From contig CAMOKK010000073.1 of assembly GCA_946617545.1 (NCBI GenBank), forward strand, positions 1 to 6,802: DNA of 6,802 nucleotides, read 5' to 3'. Both the position numbers and the translations under genes were made by a program. Of this stretch, positions 1 through 5,961 are shown piece by piece. Below the pieces are notes generated by a model. It was given only the letters and a program-made list of their open reading frames with translations. It made no database searches and was not told where the DNA came from. Numbering within the stretch: position 1 is the stretch's first letter; each line of letters starts with the position of its first letter. Source of the stretch: an uncultured Bacteroidales bacterium (GTDB taxonomy: Bacteria; Bacteroidota; Bacteroidia; Bacteroidales; UBA932).

Positions 1-545
1 TTGGAATTATAGTGCGGATGCACTTTTCCTTTGATGATATTCTGCAGTTTGCCGGATATCATCTTTTTTCTGATGGGGGCGGCGTGGTCTGTGAACAGGT
101 CTCCGTCCAGGTGGCTCAGCTCGTGCTGAATCATGCGGCAGGCGAAGTTGTCAAACTCCTCGGTCACCTCCTGCAGGTCTTCGTTGTAGTAGCGGAGCTT
201 CATCTTCTTGGGCCTCACCACGTCGCAGTAGATGCCGGGGATGGACAGGCAGCCTTCCGAGTAGGTGGTCTGCTCCGGGCTTTCTTCCAGCACTTCGGGA
301 TTGATGAGGGTGCGGCGGAAACCCTTGAGGTAGGGGTAGGTCTCGGACACCACGTCTCCGTCTACAATTACCACCCGCTGGCTTACGCCAATCTGCGGAG
401 CGGCCAGGCCGCAACCGTCGGCCACCACCAGGGTGTCTTTCAAGTCCTGAACAAGGGCGGCGATGCCTTCCTTGTCCTTGAGGTCGGCCGGAAGGGCCGT
501 TTCGCGCAGCACGGGCGCGCCATAGAGGTAGATGGGTTTAATCAT
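1..545 (-). CDS. def: Peptide deformylase (3' end cut by window edge)
   Basis: Removes the N-formyl group from the initiator methionine of nascent proteins in the cytoplasm, using a bound metal ion. The 181 complete codons visible show all three family motifs. Motif 1 is GCGLAAPQ at residues 44-51. Motif 2 is EGCLS at 97-101, with the metal-ligand Cys99. Motif 3 is HELSH at 141-145, with ligands His141 and His145 and catalytic Glu142. The fourth residue of motif 3 is Ser where most deformylases have Asp. There is no stop codon before the left edge. Bacteroidetes deformylases are about 185 residues as I recall them, so only a few residues are probably missing. The ATG start overlaps the ruvX stop in an ATGA, which points to translational coupling in one transcript read from the ruvX promoter. 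Confidence 0.95.
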   Translation of the reverse strand, partial: MIKPIYLYGAPVLRETALPADLKDKEGIAALVQDLKDTLVVADGCGLAAPQIGVSQRVVIVDGDVVSETYPYLKGFRRTLINPEVLEESPEQTTYSEGCLSIPGIYCDVVRPKKMKLRYYNEDLQEVTEEFDNFACRMIQHELSHLDGDLFTDHAAPIRKKMISGKLQNIIKGKVHPHYNS

Positions 546-1033
546 TTTCTTCTCCTTGTCTTGTTTTGGCAGAGGCTGTCCGGAACCTTCAGCGGGTCAA
601 GTCCCTCCATGCCCGAACCTCCGTTTTTGCGGTCCAGGAAGCTCTGGAGGATGAGGGCGGCCGATATCTTGTCCACCGACCCCTTCTCCTGCCTCCGGCT
701 TTTTTTCATGCCACCGTCTATCTGCACCCTTTGGGCCAGCACGGAAGTGAAACGCTCGTCTTCCAGCTCTACGGGAACCTCCGGGAAGGCTTTTTTTAGC
801 TTGGGGAGGAAAGCATCCACATAGGCCTGAGCCTCAGAAGGTTTTCCGTCCATGTTCAGCGGATATCCCACTACAAAAGCCAAGATTGTCTGCGTGGTGG
901 CGTAATTTTTGAGATATTCTATTAACTTTGTAGAATCAATTGTATCCAGAGCAGAGGCAAAGATACCCAGAGGATCGCTGACGGCCAGTCCCGTGCGCTT
1001 TCTTCCATAATCTATGCCGATATATCTGTCCAT
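542..1033 (-). CDS. ruvX: RuvX/YqgF family putative Holliday junction resolvase / pre-16S rRNA nuclease
   Basis: RNase H-fold nuclease of the YqgF family, linked in other bacteria to Holliday junction resolution and to 16S rRNA 5'-end maturation. The 163-residue product has GIDYGRKRTGLAVSD at 6-20 with acidic Asp8, VVGYPLNMDG at 54-63, EDERFTS at 91-97 and DKISAA at 121-126 with the third acidic residue. A basic tail of about 28 residues after position 135 makes it longer than the usual 136-145. I chose the ATG at 1033 (MDRYIGIDYG). A longer reading from a TTG at 1045 is unlikely, because that TTG is the end of the -7 promoter element and would lie upstream of the transcript start. The gene is first in a unit with def. 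Confidence 0.92.
   Translation of the reverse strand: MDRYIGIDYGRKRTGLAVSDPLGIFASALDTIDSTKLIEYLKNYATTQTILAFVVGYPLNMDGKPSEAQAYVDAFLPKLKKAFPEVPVELEDERFTSVLAQRVQIDGGMKKSRRQEKGSVDKISAALILQSFLDRKNGGSGMEGLDPLKVPDSLCQNKTRRRK
923..930 (+). promoter_or_regulatory. Candidate -7 element for the M23-dxr-rseP operon, inside ruvX
   Basis: TAACTTTG on the plus strand matches TAnnTTTG exactly and lies in a conspicuously AT-rich island (about 900-945) within the otherwise GC-rich ruvX gene. It is the only perfect plus-strand element I found within about 150 bases upstream of the M23 start at 1059. No convincing TTTG or TTG box lies 18-22 bases upstream, and a six-base match can occur by chance, so this is a candidate only. 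If active, it would give a leader of roughly 120 bases antisense to the 5' part of ruvX. Confidence 0.25.
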
Positions 1034-1042
1034 TACAATTTG

Positions 1043-1050
1043 CAAAGGTA
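1043..1050 (-). promoter_or_regulatory. Bacteroidota -7 promoter element for ruvX-def
   Basis: On the minus strand this reads TACCTTTG followed by CA, a perfect match to the Bacteroidota -7 consensus TAnnTTTG and identical to the elements before both tRNA-Glu and tRNA-Asn. The -33 box is weak: a CTG lies 18 bases upstream (1069-1071) and no TTTG is seen at the right distance. The expected transcript start is only about 2-6 bases before the ruvX ATG at 1033, so the mRNA would be leaderless or nearly so. The upstream part of this promoter lies inside the first codons of the M23 gene on the other strand. Confidence 0.65.
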
Positions 1051-1058
1051 AGAATTTT

Positions 1059-1904
1059 ATGGAGAAAACAGATAAAAAACCGTCACGGAACTATCGCCTG
1101 GCCCTTATTGACGCCGTTTCCCATGAGCGCCTGTGGAGCGTACGCTTTACCAAGCCCATTTTCATCGGAGCGCTTTCTTCCGGCATAGTGGTGACACTGG
1201 TAGTCTTTTACTGCCTCATCGCGTATACGCCCATCCGCACCTTCATACCGGGTTACCCCGGAGCTCAGAGCCGCCGTCAGGCCGTTCAGAACGCCCAGAA
1301 GATAGACTCCCTGGAAATGCGCCTGATGCAGTGGGAGCTTTATTCGGAGAACCTCCGCCGCATCGTGGCCGGGGAGTCGCCCATCCGCCTGGACAGCGTC
1401 ATGCTGGGCCGCGAGGGCAAGCGCTCGGTAACGGATGCACAGTACTACGCCATCCGGGATTCCCTCCTCAGGGCCGATGTCCAAAACCAGGAACAGTTCA
1501 ACGTGGAAGAGGCGCCCCGGGGGAACCTTCCCATCGAAGCGCTGTCCTTCTTCCCGCCCGTCAAGGGCATTGTGTCCGAGGGCTTCGACCGTGCGTTGCA
1601 TCCGTATGTAGACATTACGGCACCGGCCGGCAGCACGGTTTCCGCCGTGTTGGACGGCACGGTGGTGTTCACCTCCTGGGATTCGGAAGAAGGCTATCTG
1701 ATGGTGCTCCAGCACGCCGGAGACATCCTTTCCGTGTATAAGCACAACCAGAAACTCCTGCATCAGCAGGGGGATGTGGTGAAGGCCGGAACACCCATCG
1801 GCCTGGTGGCGGAATCTTCTTCCCTTACCAAGGGAAACCATCTCCACTTTGAGCTGTGGTGCGAGGGACAGCCCATGGATCCGGTTCAGTTCATTAAGTT
1901 CTAG
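1059..1904 (+). CDS. M23 (LytM-type) zinc metallopeptidase, membrane-anchored
   Basis: Predicted cell-wall endopeptidase, or regulator of one, on the periplasmic side of the inner membrane. The 281-residue protein has a basic cytoplasmic N-terminus, one membrane segment at about 34-56, a probable coiled-coil at about 72-105 and a C-terminal M23 domain from about 165. All expected zinc and catalytic residues are present: His181 and Asp185 in HPYVD, His229 in YKHN, and His261 and His263 in HLHFE. The Gly normally found in HxGxD is Tyr183 here. I chose the ATG at 1059; an in-frame ATG at 1014 would extend into ruvX and put non-conserved residues before the typical MEKTDKKP start. It is first in a packed operon, with dxr starting one base after its stop. 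Coiled-coil M23 proteins often act in division or wall growth, which is inference here. Confidence 0.9.
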   Translation: MEKTDKKPSRNYRLALIDAVSHERLWSVRFTKPIFIGALSSGIVVTLVVFYCLIAYTPIRTFIPGYPGAQSRRQAVQNAQKIDSLEMRLMQWELYSENLRRIVAGESPIRLDSVMLGREGKRSVTDAQYYAIRDSLLRADVQNQEQFNVEEAPRGNLPIEALSFFPPVKGIVSEGFDRALHPYVDITAPAGSTVSAVLDGTVVFTSWDSEEGYLMVLQHAGDILSVYKHNQKLLHQQGDVVKAGTPIGLVAESSSLTKGNHLHFELWCEGQPMDPVQFIKF

Positions 1905-1905
1905 G

Positions 1906-3054
1906 ATGAAAAAGATAGCGATACTAGGTTCCACAGGTTCCATCGGAACCCAGACCCTGGATGTGGTGAGACAGCATCCGGAGCGTTTTGAAGTGTTCAT
2001 GATATCGGCCAACAACAGCGCAGAGCTGCTCATTGAGCAGGCCCGCGCTTTCCATGTGTCCCATGTGGTCATCTGCAATCCCCAGAAGTACGCTCAGGTG
2101 AAGGAGGCCCTTCCCGGGGTGGACGTGCGGCTGGGTATCGACGCGGCCTGCGACTTAGTGCAGGCTTCCGAGGTGGATGTGGTGGTGGCCGCCATGGTGG
2201 GGTTCAGCGGGCTCCGGCCCACGCTGGCCGCCATCCGGGCGGGAAAGACCATCGCCCTGGCCAACAAGGAAACCCTGGTGGCGGCCGGTTCGCTGGTGAT
2301 GGGGGAGGCCGAGCGCTGCCATGCGCCCATCTATCCGGTGGACTCGGAACATTCGGCCATTTTCCAGTGCCTGCTGGGCGCGGGGGGCAATCCCGTCCAC
2401 CTGATTCATCTCACCGCTTCCGGCGGCCCTTTCCGCACTTGGGAAAAGGAGAAGATTGCATCGGCCACCAAAAATGAGGCGCTCAGGCATCCCAACTGGG
2501 ACATGGGCGCCAAGATAACCATAGACTCCGCCACCATGATGAACAAGGGCTTCGAGGTCATCGAGGCCAAGTGGCTCTTCGGGGTGGAGGCTTCGCAGAT
2601 TCATGTGGTGGTTCATCCGGAGTCTGTGATTCATTCCATGGTGGAGTTTGAGGACGGTGCCGTGATGGCGCAGCTGGGCTGCCCGGACATGCGCATTCCC
2701 ATCGCCCTGGCCATGGCGTACCCCACGCGCCTTCCTTTGGATGGGAAAAGGCTGGATTTCGGCACCCTGGGCTCCCTTACTTTCGCGGAGCCGGACCGCA
2801 GGAAGTTCCCTTGCCTGCAACTGGCCTTCGATGCCATCGGCCGGGGCGGGAACATCCCTTGCGCCATGAATGCAGCCAATGAGGTGGCGGTAGCGGCCTA
2901 TCTGAAGGAGACCGTCCGTTTCTATGACATTCCCAAGGTGATTTCTACCGTGATGGAGCGCACGGCTTTTGTGAAGGAGCCGTCGGTGGAAGACATTTTT
3001 GACACGCACAAGGAGGCTACCTCCCTGGCACAGCAACTGATATCGGCCCTATGA
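1906..3054 (+). CDS. dxr: 1-deoxy-D-xylulose 5-phosphate reductoisomerase
   Basis: Converts 1-deoxy-D-xylulose 5-phosphate to 2-C-methyl-D-erythritol 4-phosphate with NADPH, the first committed step of the MEP isoprenoid pathway and the target of fosmidomycin. The 382-residue length is normal for the family. The NADPH-binding loop GSTGSIG is at 8-14, NKETL at 120-124 and PVDSEHSAIFQ at 144-154. The presumed metal ligands are Asp146, Glu148 and Glu217, the last in MNKGFE at 212-217. The flexible active-site loop RHPNWDMG at 194-201 and HPESVIHS at 237-244 are intact. The true start is the ATG at 1906, one base after the M23 stop; an upstream in-frame ATG at 1849 lies within the M23 gene and does not fit the family N-terminus. 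Its stop overlaps the rseP start in an ATGA. Confidence 0.97.
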   Translation: MKKIAILGSTGSIGTQTLDVVRQHPERFEVFMISANNSAELLIEQARAFHVSHVVICNPQKYAQVKEALPGVDVRLGIDAACDLVQASEVDVVVAAMVGFSGLRPTLAAIRAGKTIALANKETLVAAGSLVMGEAERCHAPIYPVDSEHSAIFQCLLGAGGNPVHLIHLTASGGPFRTWEKEKIASATKNEALRHPNWDMGAKITIDSATMMNKGFEVIEAKWLFGVEASQIHVVVHPESVIHSMVEFEDGAVMAQLGCPDMRIPIALAMAYPTRLPLDGKRLDFGTLGSLTFAEPDRRKFPCLQLAFDAIGRGGNIPCAMNAANEVAVAAYLKETVRFYDIPKVISTVMERTAFVKEPSVEDIFDTHKEATSLAQQLISAL

Positions 3055-4385
3055 TGGTTTTCATAAAAGCCCTCCAGGTAATCCTGGCGCTCTCTGTGCT
3101 CATTCTCTTTCACGAGCTGGGGCACTTTCTGTGGGCCAAGCTGTTCCGCATCCGCGTAGACAAGTTCTTCCTCTTCTTCGATGCAGGCGGCGTGAAACTG
3201 TTCTCTACCCGCATGCCCTGGTTTGTGAAGCTTTTGCCCGCCGCCGCCCGCTGGGAGACGGAGTACGGGATTGGCTGGCTGCCGCTGGGCGGTTACTGCA
3301 AGATTGCCGGCATGGTGGACGAATCCATGGACACCGAGTCCCTGAAGGGGGAGCCGCAGCCCTGGGAATTCCGTACCAAACCGGCCTGGCAGCGACTGCT
3401 GGTGATGAGTGGCGGCGTGCTCAACAACTTCCTGTTGGCCGTGCTGCTGTTCTGTGGCATCCTGGCCATCTGGGGCAGCAATTACCTGCCCAACCAATAT
3501 GCCGTATACGTGAACGGGCTGGGGGAGATGATGGGTTTCCGCAGCGGTGACCGCATCCTCCGCTACGATGATTTCGAGCCCACGGATTTTCTGAATCTCC
3601 AGGCCGATCTGGCCCGCCGGCAAGTTTCCGAGGTGCAGGTTCTCCGCGGCACCGACACCCTCACGCTGTACATGGACGAGAGCCTGATGGGGGAGGTGGT
3701 GAATACGCCCGGCGTGTTTGACGTGGCCCTGCCCTTTGTGGTGGACAGCCTGATGCCCACGTCCCTGAATCTGGATGCCGGTCTTGCGAAGGGAGACCGC
3801 ATTGTGGCGGTGGCCGATACGCCCACCCCTTATCTCCAGGACGCCCAGAAGATTCTGCGGGCGCGTCCGGGACAGGAATTGCCCGTGACGGTGCTCCGCG
3901 GGGCCGACAGCCTGGCCTTCACCCTGCAGGTGGATTCGCTGGGCCTGCTGGGAATCTATCCCAGGCAGATAGCCTTTGAGCACCGGAACTATTCCGTGGT
4001 CCAGTCCATCCCGGCGGGTTGCGCCCTGGCATGGAATTCCGTGACGGGTTACCTGCGAGACCTCCGTCTGGTAGCCACGCCTTCTACCGGGGCCTACAAG
4101 TCTGTGGGCAGTTTCATTGCCATCGGCCAGGTGTTTCCCTCTACCTGGAACTGGCACCAGTTCCTGTATATCATGGCCCTGCTGTCCATTATGCTGGGCG
4201 TAATGAATCTGTTGCCCATTCCGGCCCTGGACGGCGGGCACATCGTCTTCTGCCTGTATGAGATGTTTACGGGCCGAAAACCCAGCGACCGCTTCCTGAT
4301 GGTGGCCCAGCTGATAGGAATGGCACTTTTATTGCTGCTGATGTTTTTGGCATTCGGAAACGACATAGCCCGAATTCTTCACTGA
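3051..4385 (+). CDS. rseP: RIP (site-2) metalloprotease RseP
   Basis: Intramembrane zinc protease that cleaves transmembrane segments of regulatory proteins such as anti-sigma factors, or clears remnant signal peptides. The 444-residue length is typical. HELGH at residues 21-25, in the first membrane helix, supplies two zinc ligands and the catalytic Glu22. LDG at 393-395, in the C-terminal NLLPIPALDGGH block, supplies the third ligand, Asp394. Hydrophobic segments lie at about 5-30, 115-140, 370-392 and 418-435. The region from about 150 to 305 looks like two PDZ domains, with FRSGDRI at 163-169 and LAKGDRIVAV at 245-254. Start: an ATGA overlaps the dxr stop; a second ATG at 3054 is possible. 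The substrate in this organism cannot be told from the window; no anti-sigma factor gene is present. Confidence 0.95.
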   Translation: MMVFIKALQVILALSVLILFHELGHFLWAKLFRIRVDKFFLFFDAGGVKLFSTRMPWFVKLLPAAARWETEYGIGWLPLGGYCKIAGMVDESMDTESLKGEPQPWEFRTKPAWQRLLVMSGGVLNNFLLAVLLFCGILAIWGSNYLPNQYAVYVNGLGEMMGFRSGDRILRYDDFEPTDFLNLQADLARRQVSEVQVLRGTDTLTLYMDESLMGEVVNTPGVFDVALPFVVDSLMPTSLNLDAGLAKGDRIVAVADTPTPYLQDAQKILRARPGQELPVTVLRGADSLAFTLQVDSLGLLGIYPRQIAFEHRNYSVVQSIPAGCALAWNSVTGYLRDLRLVATPSTGAYKSVGSFIAIGQVFPSTWNWHQFLYIMALLSIMLGVMNLLPIPALDGGHIVFCLYEMFTGRKPSDRFLMVAQLIGMALLLLLMFLAFGNDIARILH

Positions 4386-4387
4386 TT

Positions 4388-5398
4388 ATGAGACATTTTC
4401 TTCATTTGACGGCTGTCCTGGCCTGCATCCTGGCTTTTGTCGGCTGCAAACAGGGTAACAAGAAGACCCTTCTTCCCAACGTGAGCGGCAAGGCCGGAGA
4501 GGTGCTGGTGGTCATTGAGCGTGAACAGTGGGAGGGCAACCTGGGCGTATCCATCCGGGAAACCCTGGCCATGGATACCCCTTACCTGGCGCAGAAAGAA
4601 CCGCTCTTCACCCTTTCCAACGTTCCTCCGGGAAGTTTCAACAACATGTTCAAGATGCACCGCAACCTGCTTTTGGTGAACATCAATCCGCAGAACCAGA
4701 GCAGCGGCGTGGTGTACAAGAACAACATGTGGGCGCAGCCCCAGGCCGTGGTGCAGGTGAATGCCGCAGATGCCGACGAGGCCCTTGAACTGTACAACGG
4801 CGCCTGCGTCATTATCTCGGAGTTCTTTGAGCAGAGCGAGCGGGACCGGATTATCAACAACTCCAAGCTGTACGAGGAGCGTGCCCTCCGCGAGCCGGTG
4901 CAGAAGGTGGCCGGCGGCATCATCCACTTCCCCAGCGGATACCGTTGCCGCAAGCTCACGGACAACTTCGCCTGGATGGCCGATGAGAAACAGTATGTGC
5001 AGCAGTATGTGATGGTGTACCGTTATCCGGTGAGCGGAGAAGACGTTTTCTCCGTGGAGAATATCATCCGGGAGCGCAACCGCGTGATGCAGGCCAACGT
5101 GCCGGGCATGTTCGACGGCTCCTACATGACCACCTCCGCCGCCCTGGAGCCCACCACCCGTTCCCTCAGTTACAAGGGCCGGGCCTTCATGGAAACCCGC
5201 GGCTTCTGGGAGGTTCACGGAGACTTCATGGGCGGGCCTTTCGTTTCCCATTCCTTCTACAGCCCGGACGGCAAGGACATCATTGTGCTGGAGGCCTTTG
5301 TGTTTGCCCCCCGGTACGACAAACGGCAGTATCTGAGACAGGTGGAATCGCTGTTGTACTCTTTTGAGTGGGACGGGGAAGAAAAAGATGCAAAATAA
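4388..5398 (+). CDS. DUF4837 family lipoprotein
   Basis: Predicted lipoprotein of unknown function, 336 residues. A hydrophobic signal peptide ends in a lipobox (FVGC), giving a modified Cys20, so the protein should be anchored in a membrane facing the periplasm. The mature part begins GEVLVVIEREQWEG at 37-50 and then IRETLA, a pattern I recognise from Bacteroidota DUF4837 proteins, which often sit beside dxr and rseP. No catalytic motif is evident. The start lies two bases after the rseP stop, so it is the last gene of the M23-dxr-rseP unit. No hairpin terminator follows it; the -33 box of the tRNA-Glu promoter starts two bases after its stop codon. A role linked to RseP or envelope assembly is suggested by position only. 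Confidence 0.85.
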   Translation: MRHFLHLTAVLACILAFVGCKQGNKKTLLPNVSGKAGEVLVVIEREQWEGNLGVSIRETLAMDTPYLAQKEPLFTLSNVPPGSFNNMFKMHRNLLLVNINPQNQSSGVVYKNNMWAQPQAVVQVNAADADEALELYNGACVIISEFFEQSERDRIINNSKLYEERALREPVQKVAGGIIHFPSGYRCRKLTDNFAWMADEKQYVQQYVMVYRYPVSGEDVFSVENIIRERNRVMQANVPGMFDGSYMTTSAALEPTTRSLSYKGRAFMETRGFWEVHGDFMGGPFVSHSFYSPDGKDIIVLEAFVFAPRYDKRQYLRQVESLLYSFEWDGEEKDAK

Positions 5399-5399
5399 T

Positions 5400-5430
5400 T
5401 TTGCTTGCTTAAAAATTTTTCTTACCTTTG
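5400..5430 (+). promoter_or_regulatory. Promoter of the tRNA-Glu / rpsT unit
   Basis: A TTTG -33 box at 5400-5403 and TACCTTTG -7 box at 5423-5430 are separated by 19 bases, the canonical Bacteroidota sigma-70 layout. The expected transcript start is about 5435-5438, just before the tRNA at 5444. The -33 box nearly touches the DUF4837 stop codon at 5396-5398. No other promoter is visible before rpsT, so tRNA-Glu and rpsT probably share this transcript. Confidence 0.85.
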
Positions 5431-5443
5431 CACTCCCAAGTTT

Positions 5444-5518
5444 GGTGGGTTCGTATAACGGTTAGTACTCGGGATTTTCATTCCCGCAATAGGAGTTCGA
5501 TTCTCCTACCCACTACCA
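5444..5518 (+). tRNA. trnE: tRNA-Glu (anticodon UUC)
   Basis: The cloverleaf folds fully. The acceptor GGTGGGT pairs with ACCCACT, with a G-U wobble at 1-72. The anticodon stem CGGGA/TCCCG encloses the loop TTTTCAT with anticodon TTC. The T arm is AGGAG/CTCCT with TTCGATT. The discriminator base is A at 5515, followed by a genomically encoded CCA at 5516-5518. It is the first transcribed element after the promoter and lies 19 bases before rpsT. Confidence 0.96.
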
Positions 5519-5537
5519 AATATAAAAAAGTAAAATA

Positions 5538-5792
5538 ATGGCAAACACTAAATCCGCCGCACGTGCCGCCCGTCAGAGCGAGCGTCACCGCCTGCATAAC
5601 AAGTATTATGCAAAGACAACGAGGAACGCCATCCGCGACCTCCGCAACACCACCGACAAGGCAGCAGCCACCGAGAGCGCTCCCAAGGTTTATGCAATGA
5701 TTGATAAACTGGCCAAAATCGGAGTCATCCACAAGAACAAGGCTGCCAACCTCAAGAGTGGTCTTCAGGTTTACATCAACAAGCTCGCCTAA
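5538..5792 (+). CDS. rpsT: Small ribosomal subunit protein S20
   Basis: Primary 16S rRNA-binding protein of the 30S subunit, 84 residues and highly basic, with the usual all-helical composition. The [18 protein letters not shown] start and the [12 protein letters not shown] block near residues 65-76 are family hallmarks. The ATG at 5538 is the standard start and follows an A-rich leader (5519-5537) with no strong Shine-Dalgarno, as is usual in Bacteroidota. It is very probably cotranscribed with tRNA-Glu. Its last codons (Asn, Lys, Leu) form the left arm of a terminator-like hairpin and its TAA stop lies in the loop. Confidence 0.97.
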   Translation: MANTKSAARAARQSERHRLHNKYYAKTTRNAIRDLRNTTDKAAATESAPKVYAMIDKLAKIGVIHKNKAANLKSGLQVYINKLA

Positions 5793-5805
5793 GAGCTTGT
5801 TTTTT
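5778..5805 (+). terminator. Hairpin and T-tract overlapping the rpsT stop codon
   Basis: AACAAGCTC (5778-5786) pairs perfectly over 9 bp with GAGCTTGTT (5793-5801), with the six-base loop GCCTAA and a run of six T to 5805. The stem is only moderately GC-rich, so this may be a partial terminator. The loop contains the rpsT TAA, so a ribosome finishing rpsT would cover the hairpin. tRNA-Pro starts three bases after the T-tract, with no promoter visible between, which argues for some read-through. Confidence 0.7.
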
Positions 5806-5807
5806 AT

Positions 5808-5880
5808 CGGGATGTAGCGCAGTTGGTAGCGCACTACGTTCGGGACGTAGGGGTCGCTCGTTCGAGTCGAGTCATCCCGA
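5808..5880 (+). tRNA. trnP: tRNA-Pro (anticodon CGG)
   Basis: The acceptor CGGGATG pairs with CATCCCG, including the C1-G72 pair typical of bacterial tRNA-Pro. The anticodon stem CTACG/CGTAG holds the loop TTCGGGA with anticodon CGG, reading CCG codons. The T arm is GCTCG/CGAGT around TTCGAGT. The discriminator is A at 5880 and the next bases are CAT, so CCA is not encoded. It lies directly behind the rpsT hairpin and before a strong terminator, and has no promoter of its own that I can see. Confidence 0.95.
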
Positions 5881-5886
5881 CATTTT

Positions 5887-5917
5887 AAGAGCCAGGCTAA
5901 GCAGCCTGGCTCTTTTT
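5887..5917 (+). terminator. Rho-independent terminator of the tRNA-Glu/rpsT/tRNA-Pro unit
   Basis: AAGAGCCAGGCT (5887-5898) and AGCCTGGCTCTT (5903-5914) form a perfect 12-bp GC-rich stem with the four-base loop AAGC, ending in a T run (5913-5917). It lies six bases after tRNA-Pro and is clearly stronger than the hairpin at the rpsT stop. Confidence 0.92.
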
Positions 5918-5924
5918 GTGCATG

Positions 5925-5955
5925 AAAAAACCACCTGCATTTCTGCAGGTGGTTT
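5925..5955 (-). terminator. Rho-independent terminator of tRNA-Asn
   Basis: Read on the minus strand, AAACCACCTGCA and TGCAGGTGGTTT form a perfect 12-bp stem closed by a GAAA tetraloop and followed by further T residues (plus-strand A run 5925-5930). It lies six bases after the 3' end of tRNA-Asn. It sits back to back with the plus-strand terminator at 5887-5917, so the two convergent units are insulated from each other. Confidence 0.9.
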
Positions 5956-5961
5956 GAGGAG

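Noticed and set aside
12..824. Plus-strand open frame of 270 codons across def and part of ruvX
   Set aside because: It is antisense to two genes with clear family motifs and shows no recognisable domain. Long antisense frames are expected in GC-rich coding DNA.
1083..2078. Minus-strand open frame of 331 codons across the M23 gene
   Set aside because: It is antisense to a real peptidase gene, has no motif and spans the M23/dxr junction.
2922..4241. Minus-strand open frame of 439 codons across rseP
   Set aside because: It lies opposite a gene with intact HExxH and LDG motifs. The product is rich in His, Gln, Gly and Arg, typical of the reverse complement of GC-rich genes.
4379..5251. Minus-strand open frame of 290 codons across DUF4837
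   Set aside because: It is the shadow of a gene with a good signal peptide and operon position, and its His/Val-rich composition is that of an antisense reading.
5399..5422. AAAAATTTTT near the DUF4837 stop as a terminator
   Set aside because: It is a short AT palindrome with no GC stem or loop, and lies in the spacer of the tRNA-Glu promoter.
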